Positions 24,374-33,596 of a stretch of DNA of 64,000 nt are shown here, piece by piece; position 1 is the first letter of the stretch, and every line of letters begins with the position of its first letter. Below the pieces are notes generated by a model. That model searched no databases. It was not told the DNA's origin and saw nothing but the letters and a program-made list of their open reading frames with translations. The DNA comes from Terrimesophilobacter bigeumensis (GTDB lineage: Bacteria; Actinomycetota; Actinomycetes; Actinomycetales; Microbacteriaceae). A program made the translations under genes and the position numbers. The stretch covers positions 1-64,000 of the forward strand of contig NZ_BAABAE010000002.1 of assembly GCF_039537265.1 (NCBI RefSeq), read 5' to 3'.

Positions 24374-25132
24374 TCAGGCCAACGGGCCGCCGGCGACGTA
24401 GAGCACCTGGCCGGAGACGAAGCCGGCGGCATCCGAGCAGAAGAATGCGGCAGTCTCCGCGACGTCCTGCGGTTGGCCTACGCGCCGCACCGGAATCTGC
24501 TCGGCACTCTGCGAGATGAACTGCTCGAAGGAGATGCCGAGGCGCTCAGCAGTTGCCGCCGTCATGTCGGTCTGGATGAAGCCGGGGGCGATCGCATTGG
24601 CGGTGATCCCGAATCGGCCCAGTTCGAGGGCGAGGGTCTTGGTGAAGCCCTGGATGCCGGCCTTCGCGGCAGAATAGTTGGCCTGACCCCGGTTGCCCAG
24701 CGCAGAACTGCTGGAGAGGTTCACGATGCGTCCCCACCCGGCCGCGACCATGTGCGACTGAATGGCGCGACTCATGAGGAAGGCTCCCTTGAGGTGCACG
24801 TTCATCACCACATCCCAGTCGTCGTCGCTCATCTTGAAGAGCGAGTTATCCCGGATCACCCCGGCATTGTTGACCAGGATGGTGGGCGCCCCGAGGGTCG
24901 CCGCGACGTCGTCGACCAGTTCGGCGACTCCTGCCGAATCCGTGACGTCCAATGTGAAGGCGCGGGCTTCACCGCCCGCGGAGACGAGCAGTTCGCTGGT
25001 CGTTGCCGCTCCGGCGCCATCCCGGTCGACGACGGCGATGGCAACCCCGTCGTCGCTGAGCCGGCGGGCGATGGCGGCGCCAATGCCCCTGGCGGCGCCG
25101 GTCACAATTGCTACGCGTTTGTGAGTGTTCAT
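24374..25132 (-). CDS. SDR family 3-hydroxyacyl-CoA dehydrogenase/3-oxoacyl-ACP reductase-like protein
   Basis: 252 aa, FabG-like: VTGAARGIGAAIA cofactor loop, NNAGVIRDNSLF, NLSSSSALGNRGQANYSAAKAG with catalytic Ser/Tyr/Lys, and the C-terminal SGQVLYVAGGPLA. Located between MaoC hydratase and alcohol dehydrogenase in a beta-oxidation operon, so NAD-dependent oxidation of an (R)- or (S)-3-hydroxyacyl-CoA is likely. SD GGAGAG lies 5 nt before the ATG; 34 bp follow the MaoC gene. Confidence 0.88.
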   Translation of the reverse strand: MNTHKRVAIVTGAARGIGAAIARRLSDDGVAIAVVDRDGAGAATTSELLVSAGGEARAFTLDVTDSAGVAELVDDVAATLGAPTILVNNAGVIRDNSLFKMSDDDWDVVMNVHLKGAFLMSRAIQSHMVAAGWGRIVNLSSSSALGNRGQANYSAAKAGIQGFTKTLALELGRFGITANAIAPGFIQTDMTAATAERLGISFEQFISQSAEQIPVRRVGQPQDVAETAAFFCSDAAGFVSGQVLYVAGGPLA

Positions 25133-25166
25133 ATTGCTCTCCTTGCTTGGTGGGTGTGCGACCGGA

Positions 25167-25625
25167 TCAGGCGGTCAGGTAGCGCACGAGGAAGCGTGCG
25201 GCCATGCACGGCCGGTCATCACCCTCGACGGTCAGGGTGATGTCGAAGGCGGCCTGCACTCCTCCGGCGACCTCCGCAACGCTGTCAAGGTGGACGGTGC
25301 CGGCTGCCGGAGCTCCGACCGGGAGGGCACGCGGAAAGCGCACCCGATCGAGCCCGTAGTTGATGGCTTGCGCATATCCGGTGATCTCGACTGACTCGTC
25401 CAGAATGCGAGTGCACATGGCCAGGGCGAAGAATCCATGGACGATGGTGGCGCCGAACGGCCCGGACGCTGAACGCTCCGGATCCACATGGATCCACTGC
25501 TGGTCATGCACCAACCGCGCGAACTGGTCGACCTCATCCTGGTCGATGCGGAATACCTCGGTGGGGCCCCACTCCGTTCCGAGGTGGTCGGCCAACTCGT
25601 TCACGCTGACTTGTGGAATGGTCAC
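25167..25625 (-). CDS. MaoC-like (R)-specific enoyl-CoA hydratase
   Basis: 152 aa single hot-dog domain. FARLVHDQQWIHVDPERS holds the catalytic Asp/His pair of MaoC/R-hydratases and GATIVHGFFAL the following loop. It hydrates trans-2-enoyl-CoA in beta-oxidation. Its ATG overlaps the thiolase stop (ATGA), so the order acyl-CoA dehydrogenase, thiolase, hydratase, SDR is translationally coupled. Confidence 0.88.
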   Translation of the reverse strand: MTIPQVSVNELADHLGTEWGPTEVFRIDQDEVDQFARLVHDQQWIHVDPERSASGPFGATIVHGFFALAMCTRILDESVEITGYAQAINYGLDRVRFPRALPVGAPAAGTVHLDSVAEVAGGVQAAFDITLTVEGDDRPCMAARFLVRYLTA

Positions 25626-26866
25626 TGGTCTTCCTCCTCCTGTCGGTTACGCAGCAGCACCGCCATGCCCTGCCCGCCGGCGACGCACATCGAGACGATC
25701 CCGTAGCGGTCGCCGCCCTGGCTCATCGTGTTGAGCAGGCTGGTGACCATGCGGGCGCCGGTCATGCCGAACGGGTGGCCCATCGCGAGCGAGCCGCCTC
25801 GGGAGTTCACCCGATCCGGGTCGACACCGAGCTCGCGGATGCAGGCGATCACCTGGGCGGCGAACGCCTCATTGATGTCGATGCGGTCGATGTCGTCGAG
25901 GCTCAGCCCGGCGCGCCCCACGACGCTGCGGATCGCGTCCACCGGGCCCATTCCCATGATTTCGGCGCTGAGGGCACTCACCCCAGTCGCCACGACTTCC
26001 GCCAGCGGCTGGAGTCCGAGGCTGCGGGCGCGTTCCTCTGACATCACCACCAGCGCGGCAGCGCCATCATTGAGCGGGCAGGCGTTGCCCGCCGTCACCG
26101 TGCCGGCAGGGCGGAACACCGGGTCGAGCGCGGCGAGGCCTTCGAGGGTCGTTGTAGGCCGCGGTGAGTCGTCGGCACTGACGAGGGTGCCGTCCGCGAG
26201 GCGCACCGGCGTGATCTCGTGGGCGAAGAAACCGGACTCGACGCCTTCCCGCACGAGGGTTTGCGAACGCAGGGCGTAGGCATCCTGGGCGGCGCGATCG
26301 ATCCCGTACACCTGGGCGACATTCTCGGCCGTCTGTCCCATCGGGATGTAGATGTCGGGAACGTGCCCGCTGTCGCGCGGGTCATCCCAGTCCGGCGCAT
26401 CAGCACCCGAGCGCTCGACCGTGCGCGCCTGGGCATCCGCGAATAGCGGGTTGCGGGAGTCGGGCATGTCGTCGGGGCTCCCCTGGCGCAGAAACGACAG
26501 GGACTCGACGCCGCCGACGAGGAAGACCTCGCCCTCGCCTGACTGGATGGCGTGGTGCGCCATCCGCAGGGCCTGGACGCTCGACGCGCAGTACCGCGTC
26601 ACGGTGGTGCCCGGCATGTCGTCATGGCCGAGCATGACCGCGGCCACCCTGGCGATGTTGTAGCCCTGGCTTCCGCCAGGCAGCCCGCAGCCGACGATCA
26701 GGTCCTCCACCTCGGCCGGGTCCAGCGCCGGAACATCGTCGAGGGCGGCCTGCAACATCTGCACGAGCAGGTCATCGGGTCGCACCTCGCGCAGCGAGCC
26801 CTTGTAGGCGCGCCCGATCGGGGATCGGCGAGCGGCGACGATGACGGTAGCGGATGGTGTGCTCAT
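25622..26866 (-). CDS. Thiolase (acetyl-CoA C-acyltransferase)
   Basis: 414 aa. Active-site Cys in VTRYCASSVQALRMA (about residue 90), the NEAFAAQ block, GHPFGMTGARMV with the catalytic His, and the C-terminal Cys in VSMCVAGGQGMAVLL. Full length for degradative thiolases. Cleaves a 3-ketoacyl-CoA, releasing acetyl- or propionyl-CoA. Start overlaps the acyl-CoA dehydrogenase stop by 4 nt (ATGA). Confidence 0.93.
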   Translation of the reverse strand: MSTPSATVIVAARRSPIGRAYKGSLREVRPDDLLVQMLQAALDDVPALDPAEVEDLIVGCGLPGGSQGYNIARVAAVMLGHDDMPGTTVTRYCASSVQALRMAHHAIQSGEGEVFLVGGVESLSFLRQGSPDDMPDSRNPLFADAQARTVERSGADAPDWDDPRDSGHVPDIYIPMGQTAENVAQVYGIDRAAQDAYALRSQTLVREGVESGFFAHEITPVRLADGTLVSADDSPRPTTTLEGLAALDPVFRPAGTVTAGNACPLNDGAAALVVMSEERARSLGLQPLAEVVATGVSALSAEIMGMGPVDAIRSVVGRAGLSLDDIDRIDINEAFAAQVIACIRELGVDPDRVNSRGGSLAMGHPFGMTGARMVTSLLNTMSQGGDRYGIVSMCVAGGQGMAVLLRNRQEEEDQ

Positions 26867-28056
26867 ACTGTCTCCTCGGTGGCCCGGGCAGCAACGGTGC
26901 TGCGTGAAATAACCATCTCATGCACCTCGTCCGGGCCGTCAAGCAGGCGGGCGCCGCGGGCGAAGCGTGCCATCGCCTCCAGCGGGAAGTCGGCGGAGAT
27001 GCCGGCGGCACCGTGCACCTGGATGGCGTCGTCGATGGTCTGGCCGAGCACGTTCGCGACGTACACCTTGCACATGGCAATCTCGACGCGAGCGGCCCGC
27101 GTGCCCTTCTCGTCGATCAGCCGGGCGGTATCGGTGACCAGGAGGCGGGACAGGTGGATGCCGGTGGCGGCACGGGCGATGTAGTGCTGCACGGTGGCCT
27201 TGTCGGCCAGAAGCCCGCCGTGTGCCCGGCGGGTCGCAGCGCGCCGGCTCATCAGCGTGAGCGCCTCCTCGGCGAGGGAGATCCAGCGCATGCAATGCTG
27301 CAGGCGCGCCGCCGCGAGCCGGAGCTGCGCCAGTCGGAAGCCGTCACCGGCCTGACCCAGCAGTGCCTCGCCGGGCAGGCGAACGTCGGTGAAGTCGAGC
27401 TCACTGTGCAGGTCGACCACCTGATCGCTCCCGTCCGGGTTGCCGATATGCGGGAGGTCCCGCACGACGGTGAACCCCGGCGTGTCCCGCGGCACCAGGA
27501 ATAGCGACGCCTGCGGCCGTCCCCGTTCATCGGCGCCGGTGACGAACAGGGCCACCACCATGTCCGCACGCGAACCGTTGGTGATCCAGATCTTGCGGCC
27601 ATTGAGCACCCACTCGCCATCGACGAACTCTGCACGGGAGCCCAGCAGTGAGGGATCCGAGCCCGCATCCGGTTCCGTCATCGCGAACGCTGTGGTGATC
27701 TCCCCCTCGATCAGCGGCCGCAACCACCGCTCGCGCTGCGCCTCGGTGACGCATTCGGCCATCATCTGGGCGTTCACGCTGTCTGGCGGCCAGCAACCGA
27801 AGGCGAGCGGCGCGAGCGGGCTGGTTCCGAGCACTTCAAAGATTCTGGCAATCTCAGCCCAGCTGAAGCCAGCACCACCATCCTCGACTCTCAGGTGCGG
27901 GGCCCACAGGCCGCGCGCGCGAACTTCTGCTCCGAGGTCGTTGACCAACGTGGAGCGCAGTTCTGGGGTGAACGGCAGCGACTCCAGCGGCCGCACACGA
28001 TCTCTCACGAAGTCTGCCGCCCAGATCAACTCGGCGTCACTGAGTGCTGCGGTCAT
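26863..28056 (-). CDS. Acyl-CoA dehydrogenase
   Basis: About 397 aa from ATG at 28056. The three-domain ACAD fold is evident: N-terminal helices, FAMTEPDAGSDPSLLG (FAD/substrate block), NGRKIWITNGSRADMVVALFVTG in the middle beta domain, and C-terminal QVHGAAGISADFPLEAMARFAR. FAD-dependent, introduces the 2,3-double bond into acyl-CoA. It overlaps the preceding CoA-ligase gene by 20 nt. Chain-length or branch specificity cannot be told. Confidence 0.92.
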   Translation of the reverse strand: MTAALSDAELIWAADFVRDRVRPLESLPFTPELRSTLVNDLGAEVRARGLWAPHLRVEDGGAGFSWAEIARIFEVLGTSPLAPLAFGCWPPDSVNAQMMAECVTEAQRERWLRPLIEGEITTAFAMTEPDAGSDPSLLGSRAEFVDGEWVLNGRKIWITNGSRADMVVALFVTGADERGRPQASLFLVPRDTPGFTVVRDLPHIGNPDGSDQVVDLHSELDFTDVRLPGEALLGQAGDGFRLAQLRLAAARLQHCMRWISLAEEALTLMSRRAATRRAHGGLLADKATVQHYIARAATGIHLSRLLVTDTARLIDEKGTRAARVEIAMCKVYVANVLGQTIDDAIQVHGAAGISADFPLEAMARFARGARLLDGPDEVHEMVISRSTVAARATEETV

Positions 28057-30169
28057 GACTCTCCTTCGGTTGAGGGGACGGCGTCCGGTCGACGACGAGC
28101 AGCGAGTCGACGAGCACCAGGTCGCTGCCCTCCACCACCAGAACCGGATTGAGGTCTGCGTCCGTGACACGGCCCGGAAGCTCGACGAGAGAACCGAGTG
28201 CCGTGGCGAGGTCGCCGAACGTTTCTTGCTGGATGTCGACCCCGGCGATCCGCTGGGCGTGCCGGTGAAGGCGGGACACTCGCGCCGCGGTCAGCGGCAA
28301 GGGAATCGCATAGCGGTGCAGTTCCGACCGCTCGACATCGGCGCCGCCCGGGCCGGCGACCACGAAGTCGCCATAGTCTTCATCGCGGAGAAGCCCGAGG
28401 CTGAAGTCGCCGATCGCGGTGCGCTGGCGTTGCACCAGGATGCGGGCCTCGTCCCTGGGGATGCCAAGTTCGTCGATCCGGCGCACCAGGTCGGCAATCC
28501 CCGCCCGGAGTTCGTCACCTGAGCTGACCCCCAGGCGGATGAGCCCCAGCCTAGCTCGGTGGGGTGCCTGCGGGGAGTCTCCCTTGATGACCACCGGGTA
28601 GGCGGGCGCCGTGAAGTGCCCGGCCATCGCATCCTCGATCGACAGATCGACCGTTTCCGCGTAAGGAGCCGCGAGACTCTCCAAAATGGGCCTCGCCACG
28701 CTCTCGGTCATAACGCTCTGTGTGCTCGCGTCCCACAGGCGCAATGTCTCAGCGGTGATCGCAGATGTGGTCTCCTGAGCCTCCGGTGCGGTCTCCGGAG
28801 TGCAGTCGGCTGAGGCGAGAGCCTCCAGACCCTGCCGGAGAGCACCGATCGACGGCAGCACCACGCCTTCCAATCCGCTCTGCTCGAGGTCGCCTTCCCT
28901 GGCGCCGGCCCACACGAGCCAGGCGGGCACGGCGAGGGTGCGAAGGCGCTCGCCCAGGGTGCGGTACTCGTCCAGGTTGAGTTGACCGTTGGTGAGGAAC
29001 AGCACGACGGCGTCCACCTCGCCGCTGCGTGCGATCGTCCCGGTGAGGGTGCCGATCTCCGACAGGTGGCGCAGGAACATCCCGCCGAGATCGACCGGAT
29101 TCTGGGCGGATGTGACGAAATCGAAGTCGGTGGAGATGGCCTTCACCATACTCTCGGACAATTCGGGGACGGTGATGCCGGCATCCGAGAGCCGGTCGGC
29201 GATGATCGCTCCTGCGCCACCCGACATACTTAGCACAGCAACCCGCTCGGGCCGGTGCGAATAGGCCGTGCCTCGCGCGCGCATGGCGAGCGCTGCCGCG
29301 AACTGTCCCTCGTCGCCGGTCACGACGATTCCGGCGTCGTCGCACAGGGCGCCCAGAAGGAGACGATCCCCGACCACGGCCGCCGTATGCGACTGCGCTG
29401 CCCGCTTTCCCGCGCTTGATGTCCCGGAGGTCAGAAGCGTCACGGTGGCGCCGCGCTCCCTGGCGACGATCCCTAGGCGATGCAGTTCGCGCGGCTCGGT
29501 GATGCTCTCCAGGTACAGCCCGAGGGAGGTGATCTCGGGCTCGTCGAGGTGGGCCGCCGCCAACTGCACCGCGCTGATCACCGCTTCGTTTCCGACGCTG
29601 GTGTAATAGCGAGGCACGATGCCGTGTCGCTTGAGCTCCTCAGACAGCACGAACCCGACGGCGCCGGACTGGGAGACGACCGCCGTCGGCGAGTTGGACG
29701 CCCAGTTGCGGTGCGCGAAGGGCGACGCGGTCGCGACCATCCGCCCGGGCCCGCTCACCATGCCAATCGAGTTCGGACCGATGAGTGGCATGGCGCCCGC
29801 AGCCTCGATGAGTTGTCGCTGCAGTTCTGCGCCCTCTGCACCACCCTCGGCGAAGCCCGCAGAGAACACCACGCAACCCGCCACGCCCGCCTGTGCCGCC
29901 TCCGCGATCACCTCCGGCACCGCTGCCGCGGGAAGTGCGACAACCAACAGATCGACTGCCTCCCCATCCAGGCCCTGGATGACGGCCATGCCCTCCGGAG
30001 TGCTTCTCGGCCGCAGGGCGAGCACGTCCCCGGCGAACTGCCCCGAGCGCAATGCATGGACCAGCAGGTTCGACCAGGCCTCTGGTCGGGGGGAATACCC
30101 CGCCACAGCGATGCGCTGAGGCTGGAGCATCCGACGGATGCGAGCCGAATCGAGTCCTAGCTGTGGCAT
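28037..30169 (-). CDS. Acyl-CoA synthetase of the ADP-forming (NDP-forming) acetate-CoA ligase family
   Basis: About 710 aa from ATG at 30169 (GGGAGAG upstream); ATG at 30196, overlapping the preceding stop, would add 9 residues. N-terminal CoA-binding Rossmann domain (RIAVAGYSPRPEAWSN; VVFSAGF; IGPNSIGMVSG), a second CoA-ligase domain with the phospho-His region SGTSSAGKRAAQSHTAAVVGD, and a C-terminal ATP-grasp half (YPVVIKGDSPQAPHRA). It would activate a carboxylate to its CoA thioester for the downstream dehydrogenase. No AMP-forming ligase was found in the operon, so this is the candidate activating enzyme. Confidence 0.88.
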   Translation of the reverse strand: MPQLGLDSARIRRMLQPQRIAVAGYSPRPEAWSNLLVHALRSGQFAGDVLALRPRSTPEGMAVIQGLDGEAVDLLVVALPAAAVPEVIAEAAQAGVAGCVVFSAGFAEGGAEGAELQRQLIEAAGAMPLIGPNSIGMVSGPGRMVATASPFAHRNWASNSPTAVVSQSGAVGFVLSEELKRHGIVPRYYTSVGNEAVISAVQLAAAHLDEPEITSLGLYLESITEPRELHRLGIVARERGATVTLLTSGTSSAGKRAAQSHTAAVVGDRLLLGALCDDAGIVVTGDEGQFAAALAMRARGTAYSHRPERVAVLSMSGGAGAIIADRLSDAGITVPELSESMVKAISTDFDFVTSAQNPVDLGGMFLRHLSEIGTLTGTIARSGEVDAVVLFLTNGQLNLDEYRTLGERLRTLAVPAWLVWAGAREGDLEQSGLEGVVLPSIGALRQGLEALASADCTPETAPEAQETTSAITAETLRLWDASTQSVMTESVARPILESLAAPYAETVDLSIEDAMAGHFTAPAYPVVIKGDSPQAPHRARLGLIRLGVSSGDELRAGIADLVRRIDELGIPRDEARILVQRQRTAIGDFSLGLLRDEDYGDFVVAGPGGADVERSELHRYAIPLPLTAARVSRLHRHAQRIAGVDIQQETFGDLATALGSLVELPGRVTDADLNPVLVVEGSDLVLVDSLLVVDRTPSPQPKESHDRSTQ

Positions 30170-30192
30170 GACCTGTTCTCTCCCTGTGTACC

Positions 30193-31047
30193 TCATGCGA
30201 CGCTGACTCCTTCCACGGCCGCCGAACTCGCTCGGTCCGGCACCAACTCCCATGCGTCTGACCGGATGGTGTACCGGCCACCACGGCCGGTGAGCCTCGC
30301 CCCGTGCTGCAGCACCAACCGGCTGCGGTCATCGTGCGCCAACAGCGGAATCACCGATCTGGCTGCCAGCCAGTCGATCGCCGACGCCCACTGCGTGTGG
30401 TCGGCCAGAAGCCCGGAGGGGTGCGCAATGTCGCCCACGCTCAGGCCCAGGATGTTCTCGTACCGGTGGGCGAGATCTCCCACGCAGGCCACGACACCGT
30501 TCTCGGTGTCGACGAGTACGACCTGACTGCCCGGTGTGTGCCCTCCGACCCGAACGCAGCGGAGGCCCTCGGCGACGTCGAGATCCCCATCGATCGACCG
30601 GATCCTGGCGTCCGGTCGGAACAGGCCACCCTCCCGGTCGAAGAAGCGGGACTGAGCGCCGTTTTCGTCGACCCCGAACTCGAGATCGGCGAGTTGCACG
30701 ATGATCTCGGCGCCAGGCAACTCCTCCGCGCCGTAGGAGTGGTCCCAGTGAGCGTGGGTGACGATCACGGTGTCGACCTGGGCAGGATCACAGCCGGCAG
30801 CACGCAGGCCTCCTCCCACGCCACGCCACTCGCCGTCGACGACGACGGCGCGGTCACGGCTCCGTGCGACGTCCGGTGAGCTGGGCCCGAGGTCGACGAG
30901 GCAGCGACGGTCGGTCTGCGGGTCGTGCAGGAGGTAGCCGAGCGAGACCAACGAGAATGCGGATGCGTCGGGCGGCTTCCACCCGAGCACGGCGCCCGGG
31001 ATGGGACTCAGCAGCCCGTACCGGATGGGCGTCACTGCCCAGACCAT
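30193..31047 (-). CDS. Metallo-beta-lactamase-fold hydrolase (lactonase-like)
   Basis: 284 aa. TVIVTHAHWDHSYG is the HxHxDH metal motif, VRVGGHTPGSQVVLVD supplies the next His, CVGDLAHRYENI the bridging Asp, and PLLAHDDRSR the last His. Similar in layout to N-acyl-homoserine-lactonase-like quorum-quenching enzymes. Directly after the flavin monooxygenase gene (12-nt gap), so ring-opening of a lactone made by that enzyme is the best contextual guess; AHL degradation is the alternative. Confidence 0.85.
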   Translation of the reverse strand: MVWAVTPIRYGLLSPIPGAVLGWKPPDASAFSLVSLGYLLHDPQTDRRCLVDLGPSSPDVARSRDRAVVVDGEWRGVGGGLRAAGCDPAQVDTVIVTHAHWDHSYGAEELPGAEIIVQLADLEFGVDENGAQSRFFDREGGLFRPDARIRSIDGDLDVAEGLRCVRVGGHTPGSQVVLVDTENGVVACVGDLAHRYENILGLSVGDIAHPSGLLADHTQWASAIDWLAARSVIPLLAHDDRSRLVLQHGARLTGRGGRYTIRSDAWELVPDRASSAAVEGVSVA

Positions 31048-31059
31048 GATCCCTCCCGA

Positions 31060-32484
31060 CTATCGCTGAGAGACCAGCGACGGATTGGTCACCCGGCGAC
31101 CGCTGGGGTAGTTGCGCAGCCGAGGAACGAAATCTTCGATACTCCGGCTCATCTCCTGGCCCTTGGTGACGACCCGGCGCCTGCGCTTCGCGCCCCGCCG
31201 CGCCTCCGCGTTCAGTTCTCGCGTGTACCGAAGAGGCTCGATCTCCAGCGCGTACCGAGGACCGCCCGGGTAGTGATTCTCGTAGTAGGCGTCGGTCGCA
31301 GCGACGTCGGCGAGCATCTCCGATCGTGACGGGAGAGCACACTCCCCGGTCTCGACCTTGGCAATCCACCGACTCTGACCTTCGAACATGCGCAGGTTAG
31401 AGCTGCCCGCTGTATTGAAGTATCCGACGAAGTACAACCCAGGCCAGCCCGGCGGCACGATGCGTTTGAACAACTCAATGCCTCCGCGCTCGACTTTCGC
31501 GATCGCCTCATCGAGGTAGGGGAAGCGGATGTCGTAGCCGGTCGCGCAGATCACCGTGTCGAATTCTTCGCTCGACCCGTCCGCGAAACGGATGGTCGCA
31601 CCTGAGGCACTCTCCACCCCGGGCTTGGCGAACGCGCGACGGTAGGCGAGCAGGTTGATGAGGGTCGCATGCGAGGTGGGATGCGTGCGGCCTTTCGGCG
31701 TGCGCAGCCCGAAGTTCTCCATGGGCCCATGCGACAGGTGGGTGATGACCTTGCGCGCCAGGCGGGGCAAGCCTGACGGCAGCCAGGGCTTCTCGAATTG
31801 ACCGGTGATCTGCGTGACTGGTCGGCCCATGAAGATTTTCGGCACGATCAGTTCCGGCGACCTAGCTGCCATAACGGTCCGCGAGGCGTAGGCAGAGACG
31901 TCGGCCGTGATGTCGCATCCGCTGTTTCCGGAGCCGATGACGAGCACTCGCTTGCCTGCGAACGGGGTCGGGACGCGGTAATAGTGCGAGTGCATGATCT
32001 CACCGCGAAAATCGTTGGCGAACGGAGGCATCACATGTTCGGTGAGGTGGCCGGCCGCCACGATCACGGAATCGAACTCGTGCCGCTCCGCACCGTCGTT
32101 CACCTCGATGACCCATCGCAACGCGCCGCCTTCGTCTACCGACGGAGTGACCCGCGTCACCTTCGAGTTGAAACGGATCCGTTCGGCCACGCCGAAGTTC
32201 CTGGCGTAGGAACCGAGGTAGTCCGCCATGTCTTCATGACTGGGGAACTCCTGAACATCGGCCGCGAACGGGAAGTCGTGGAATTGGGTGTTGCGCTTCT
32301 CTGAGTTGATGTGGAGCGATGCGTAGGCACTGCTCCGGTCATTGTCGTTGTCGTAGACCCAGAGACCGCCGATCATCGAGCCGGTCTCGAACAGCGTGAC
32401 GTCGAGACCGGAGGCGAGAAGATACTTTGCCGAGCAGATACCCGCGGCGCCTGCCCCGATGATCCCGACCTTCCGAGTTTTCAC
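31060..32484 (-). CDS. Class B flavin-dependent monooxygenase (FMO/Baeyer-Villiger type)
   Basis: About 474 aa from GTG at 32484; the nearby ATG reads straight into TGA. FAD motif KVGIIGAGAAGICSAKYL, NADPH motif VLVIGSGNSGCDIT, and the family fingerprint FRGEIMHSHYY (FxGxxxHxxxY), followed by FDTVICATGYDIRFPYL. FMO-type enzymes oxygenate nucleophilic heteroatoms; some perform Baeyer-Villiger oxidation of ketones. First gene of the eight-gene operon, immediately followed by a lactonase-like hydrolase, which favours ketone-to-lactone oxidation. SD GGAAAGG lies upstream, with the TetR-type operator at 32535. Confidence 0.88.
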   Translation of the reverse strand: MKTRKVGIIGAGAAGICSAKYLLASGLDVTLFETGSMIGGLWVYDNDNDRSSAYASLHINSEKRNTQFHDFPFAADVQEFPSHEDMADYLGSYARNFGVAERIRFNSKVTRVTPSVDEGGALRWVIEVNDGAERHEFDSVIVAAGHLTEHVMPPFANDFRGEIMHSHYYRVPTPFAGKRVLVIGSGNSGCDITADVSAYASRTVMAARSPELIVPKIFMGRPVTQITGQFEKPWLPSGLPRLARKVITHLSHGPMENFGLRTPKGRTHPTSHATLINLLAYRRAFAKPGVESASGATIRFADGSSEEFDTVICATGYDIRFPYLDEAIAKVERGGIELFKRIVPPGWPGLYFVGYFNTAGSSNLRMFEGQSRWIAKVETGECALPSRSEMLADVAATDAYYENHYPGGPRYALEIEPLRYTRELNAEARRGAKRRRRVVTKGQEMSRSIEDFVPRLRNYPSGRRVTNPSLVSQR

Positions 32485-32534
32485 TGCATACCCTTTCCTT
32501 AGACCTCGTCGTTGGGGTCGACTACTATTACGAA

Positions 32535-32557
32535 TAGTACTATACAGTATCGTACTA
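32535..32557. promoter_or_regulatory. TetR-type operator in the monooxygenase/thioesterase divergent promoter
   Basis: 23-bp near-perfect palindrome, arms TAGTAC and GTACTA around TATACAGTATC. It matches sites at 36558 and 38883. A second, overlapping symmetry TACTATT...AATAGTA spans 32523-32539. Located 50 bp from each divergent start codon, it can control both directions. TACTAT (32553-32558) may be the rightward -10. Confidence 0.75.
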
Positions 32558-32605
32558 TGTGAGACCACTCTTTGTCCCCCACTTCACGAGAACAGGAGCC
32601 CGATC

Positions 32606-33064
32606 ATGGATCGCGCCGAGATGACAGCGCTGCAGCCCGAGGATTTCCCTCATCACGCGCCGATGACCTCCCGCTGGACGGACAACGATATGTACGGCCA
32701 CCTGAACAACTCGGTCTACTTCCAGTACTTCGACTCGGCCATCAACCGCTTCCTCACGACCGAAGCCGGAACCGACCCGATGGGCGGAGAGATTCGGAAT
32801 GTCGTTGCGGAGTCCGGATGCACGTTCCTGAAGGAGGCGCACTACCCCACCGACTTCATGGTGGGGCTGCGGGTAGAACACGTCGGCCGCACCAGCACGA
32901 TCTACCGGCTGGCCCTGTTCAGTTCCGGCGCCACACCCACGCTCCACGCCGTCGGCCGGTGGGTGCACGTCTTCATCGACACGACTGACGGGACCCCGAC
33001 GCCCATTCCGGAAGCGACCCGACGCGCCCTCCTGCGCATCTCGACCGATGAGGCACCGCAGTGA
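32606..33064 (+). CDS. Acyl-CoA thioesterase (4-hydroxybenzoyl-CoA thioesterase-type hot-dog)
   Basis: 152 aa. TSRWTDNDMYGHLNNSVYFQYFDSAINRFL is the 4HBT signature with catalytic Asp in DNDMYGHLNN, then ESGCTFLKEAHYP and VGLRVEHVGRTS. It hydrolyses acyl-CoA, perhaps freeing trapped CoA during degradation. AGGAG lies 7 nt before the ATG at 32606. Its end overlaps the next gene (GTGA), giving a two-gene transcript from the TetR-controlled divergent promoter. Confidence 0.88.
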   Translation: MDRAEMTALQPEDFPHHAPMTSRWTDNDMYGHLNNSVYFQYFDSAINRFLTTEAGTDPMGGEIRNVVAESGCTFLKEAHYPTDFMVGLRVEHVGRTSTIYRLALFSSGATPTLHAVGRWVHVFIDTTDGTPTPIPEATRRALLRISTDEAPQ

Positions 33065-33546
33065 GCGACCCACACGTCCGGGCAGCCGACGTCGATCAGA
33101 TCGCAGCCAGGCTCGCCGCCCTGGAAGCGGAACGTGCAATCACGCAGTTGATGTACCGCTATAGCCACGCCATCGACGAGAACGATCTCGCCGCCTACAT
33201 CGACTGTTTCACACCCGACGGCATCTGGACATCCGAGCGTCCCAACGGAATGACGACACGCTTCCAGGGGCCGGCCGAATTCGCGGAGTTCATCCGACGG
33301 CACACGGTCACCGACCAGTGGCGTATGAAACACATCACCGTGCACCCGTCCATCACTCTGCTCAGCGACAGCGAAGCCGCGGCCCACAGCTACTTCCTTC
33401 GGATCGACACGCGACCCGACGACGGGCCGTCCTACATCTGGGCGATGGGCCACTATCTCGACCGGTGCGTACGAGGAGTCGACGACACCTGGCGCTTCGT
33501 CGAGCGCAAGGTTGTCGTCGAAGACCGCTCCAGCACGCCCCAGTGA
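33061..33546 (+). CDS. SnoaL-like (NTF2-fold) protein 1
   Basis: 161 aa cone-fold protein: LEAERAITQLMYRYSHAIDENDLAAYIDCFTPDGIW is the typical N-terminal helix/strand unit of SnoaL-like polyketide cyclase, dehydratase and small dioxygenase-subunit proteins, ending WRFVERKVVVEDRSS. Could isomerise, hydrate or dehydrate a ring intermediate. A second family member (37256-37744) is in the same regulon. Overlaps the thioesterase gene by 4 nt. Confidence 0.75.
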   Translation: MSDPHVRAADVDQIAARLAALEAERAITQLMYRYSHAIDENDLAAYIDCFTPDGIWTSERPNGMTTRFQGPAEFAEFIRRHTVTDQWRMKHITVHPSITLLSDSEAAAHSYFLRIDTRPDDGPSYIWAMGHYLDRCVRGVDDTWRFVERKVVVEDRSSTPQ

Positions 33547-33550
33547 CACG

Positions 33551-33584
33551 ATGGTGGCGAGACCCGACCGGGTCCCGCCACCAT
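33551..33584. terminator. Bidirectional terminator hairpin
   Basis: ATGGTGGCGAGACCC (33551-33565) pairs with GGGTCCCGCCACCAT (33570-33584) with one internal mismatch, between the convergent SnoaL-like gene and the solute-binding-protein gene. Confidence 0.7.
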
Positions 33585-33596
33585 GCGTCGCCGGGA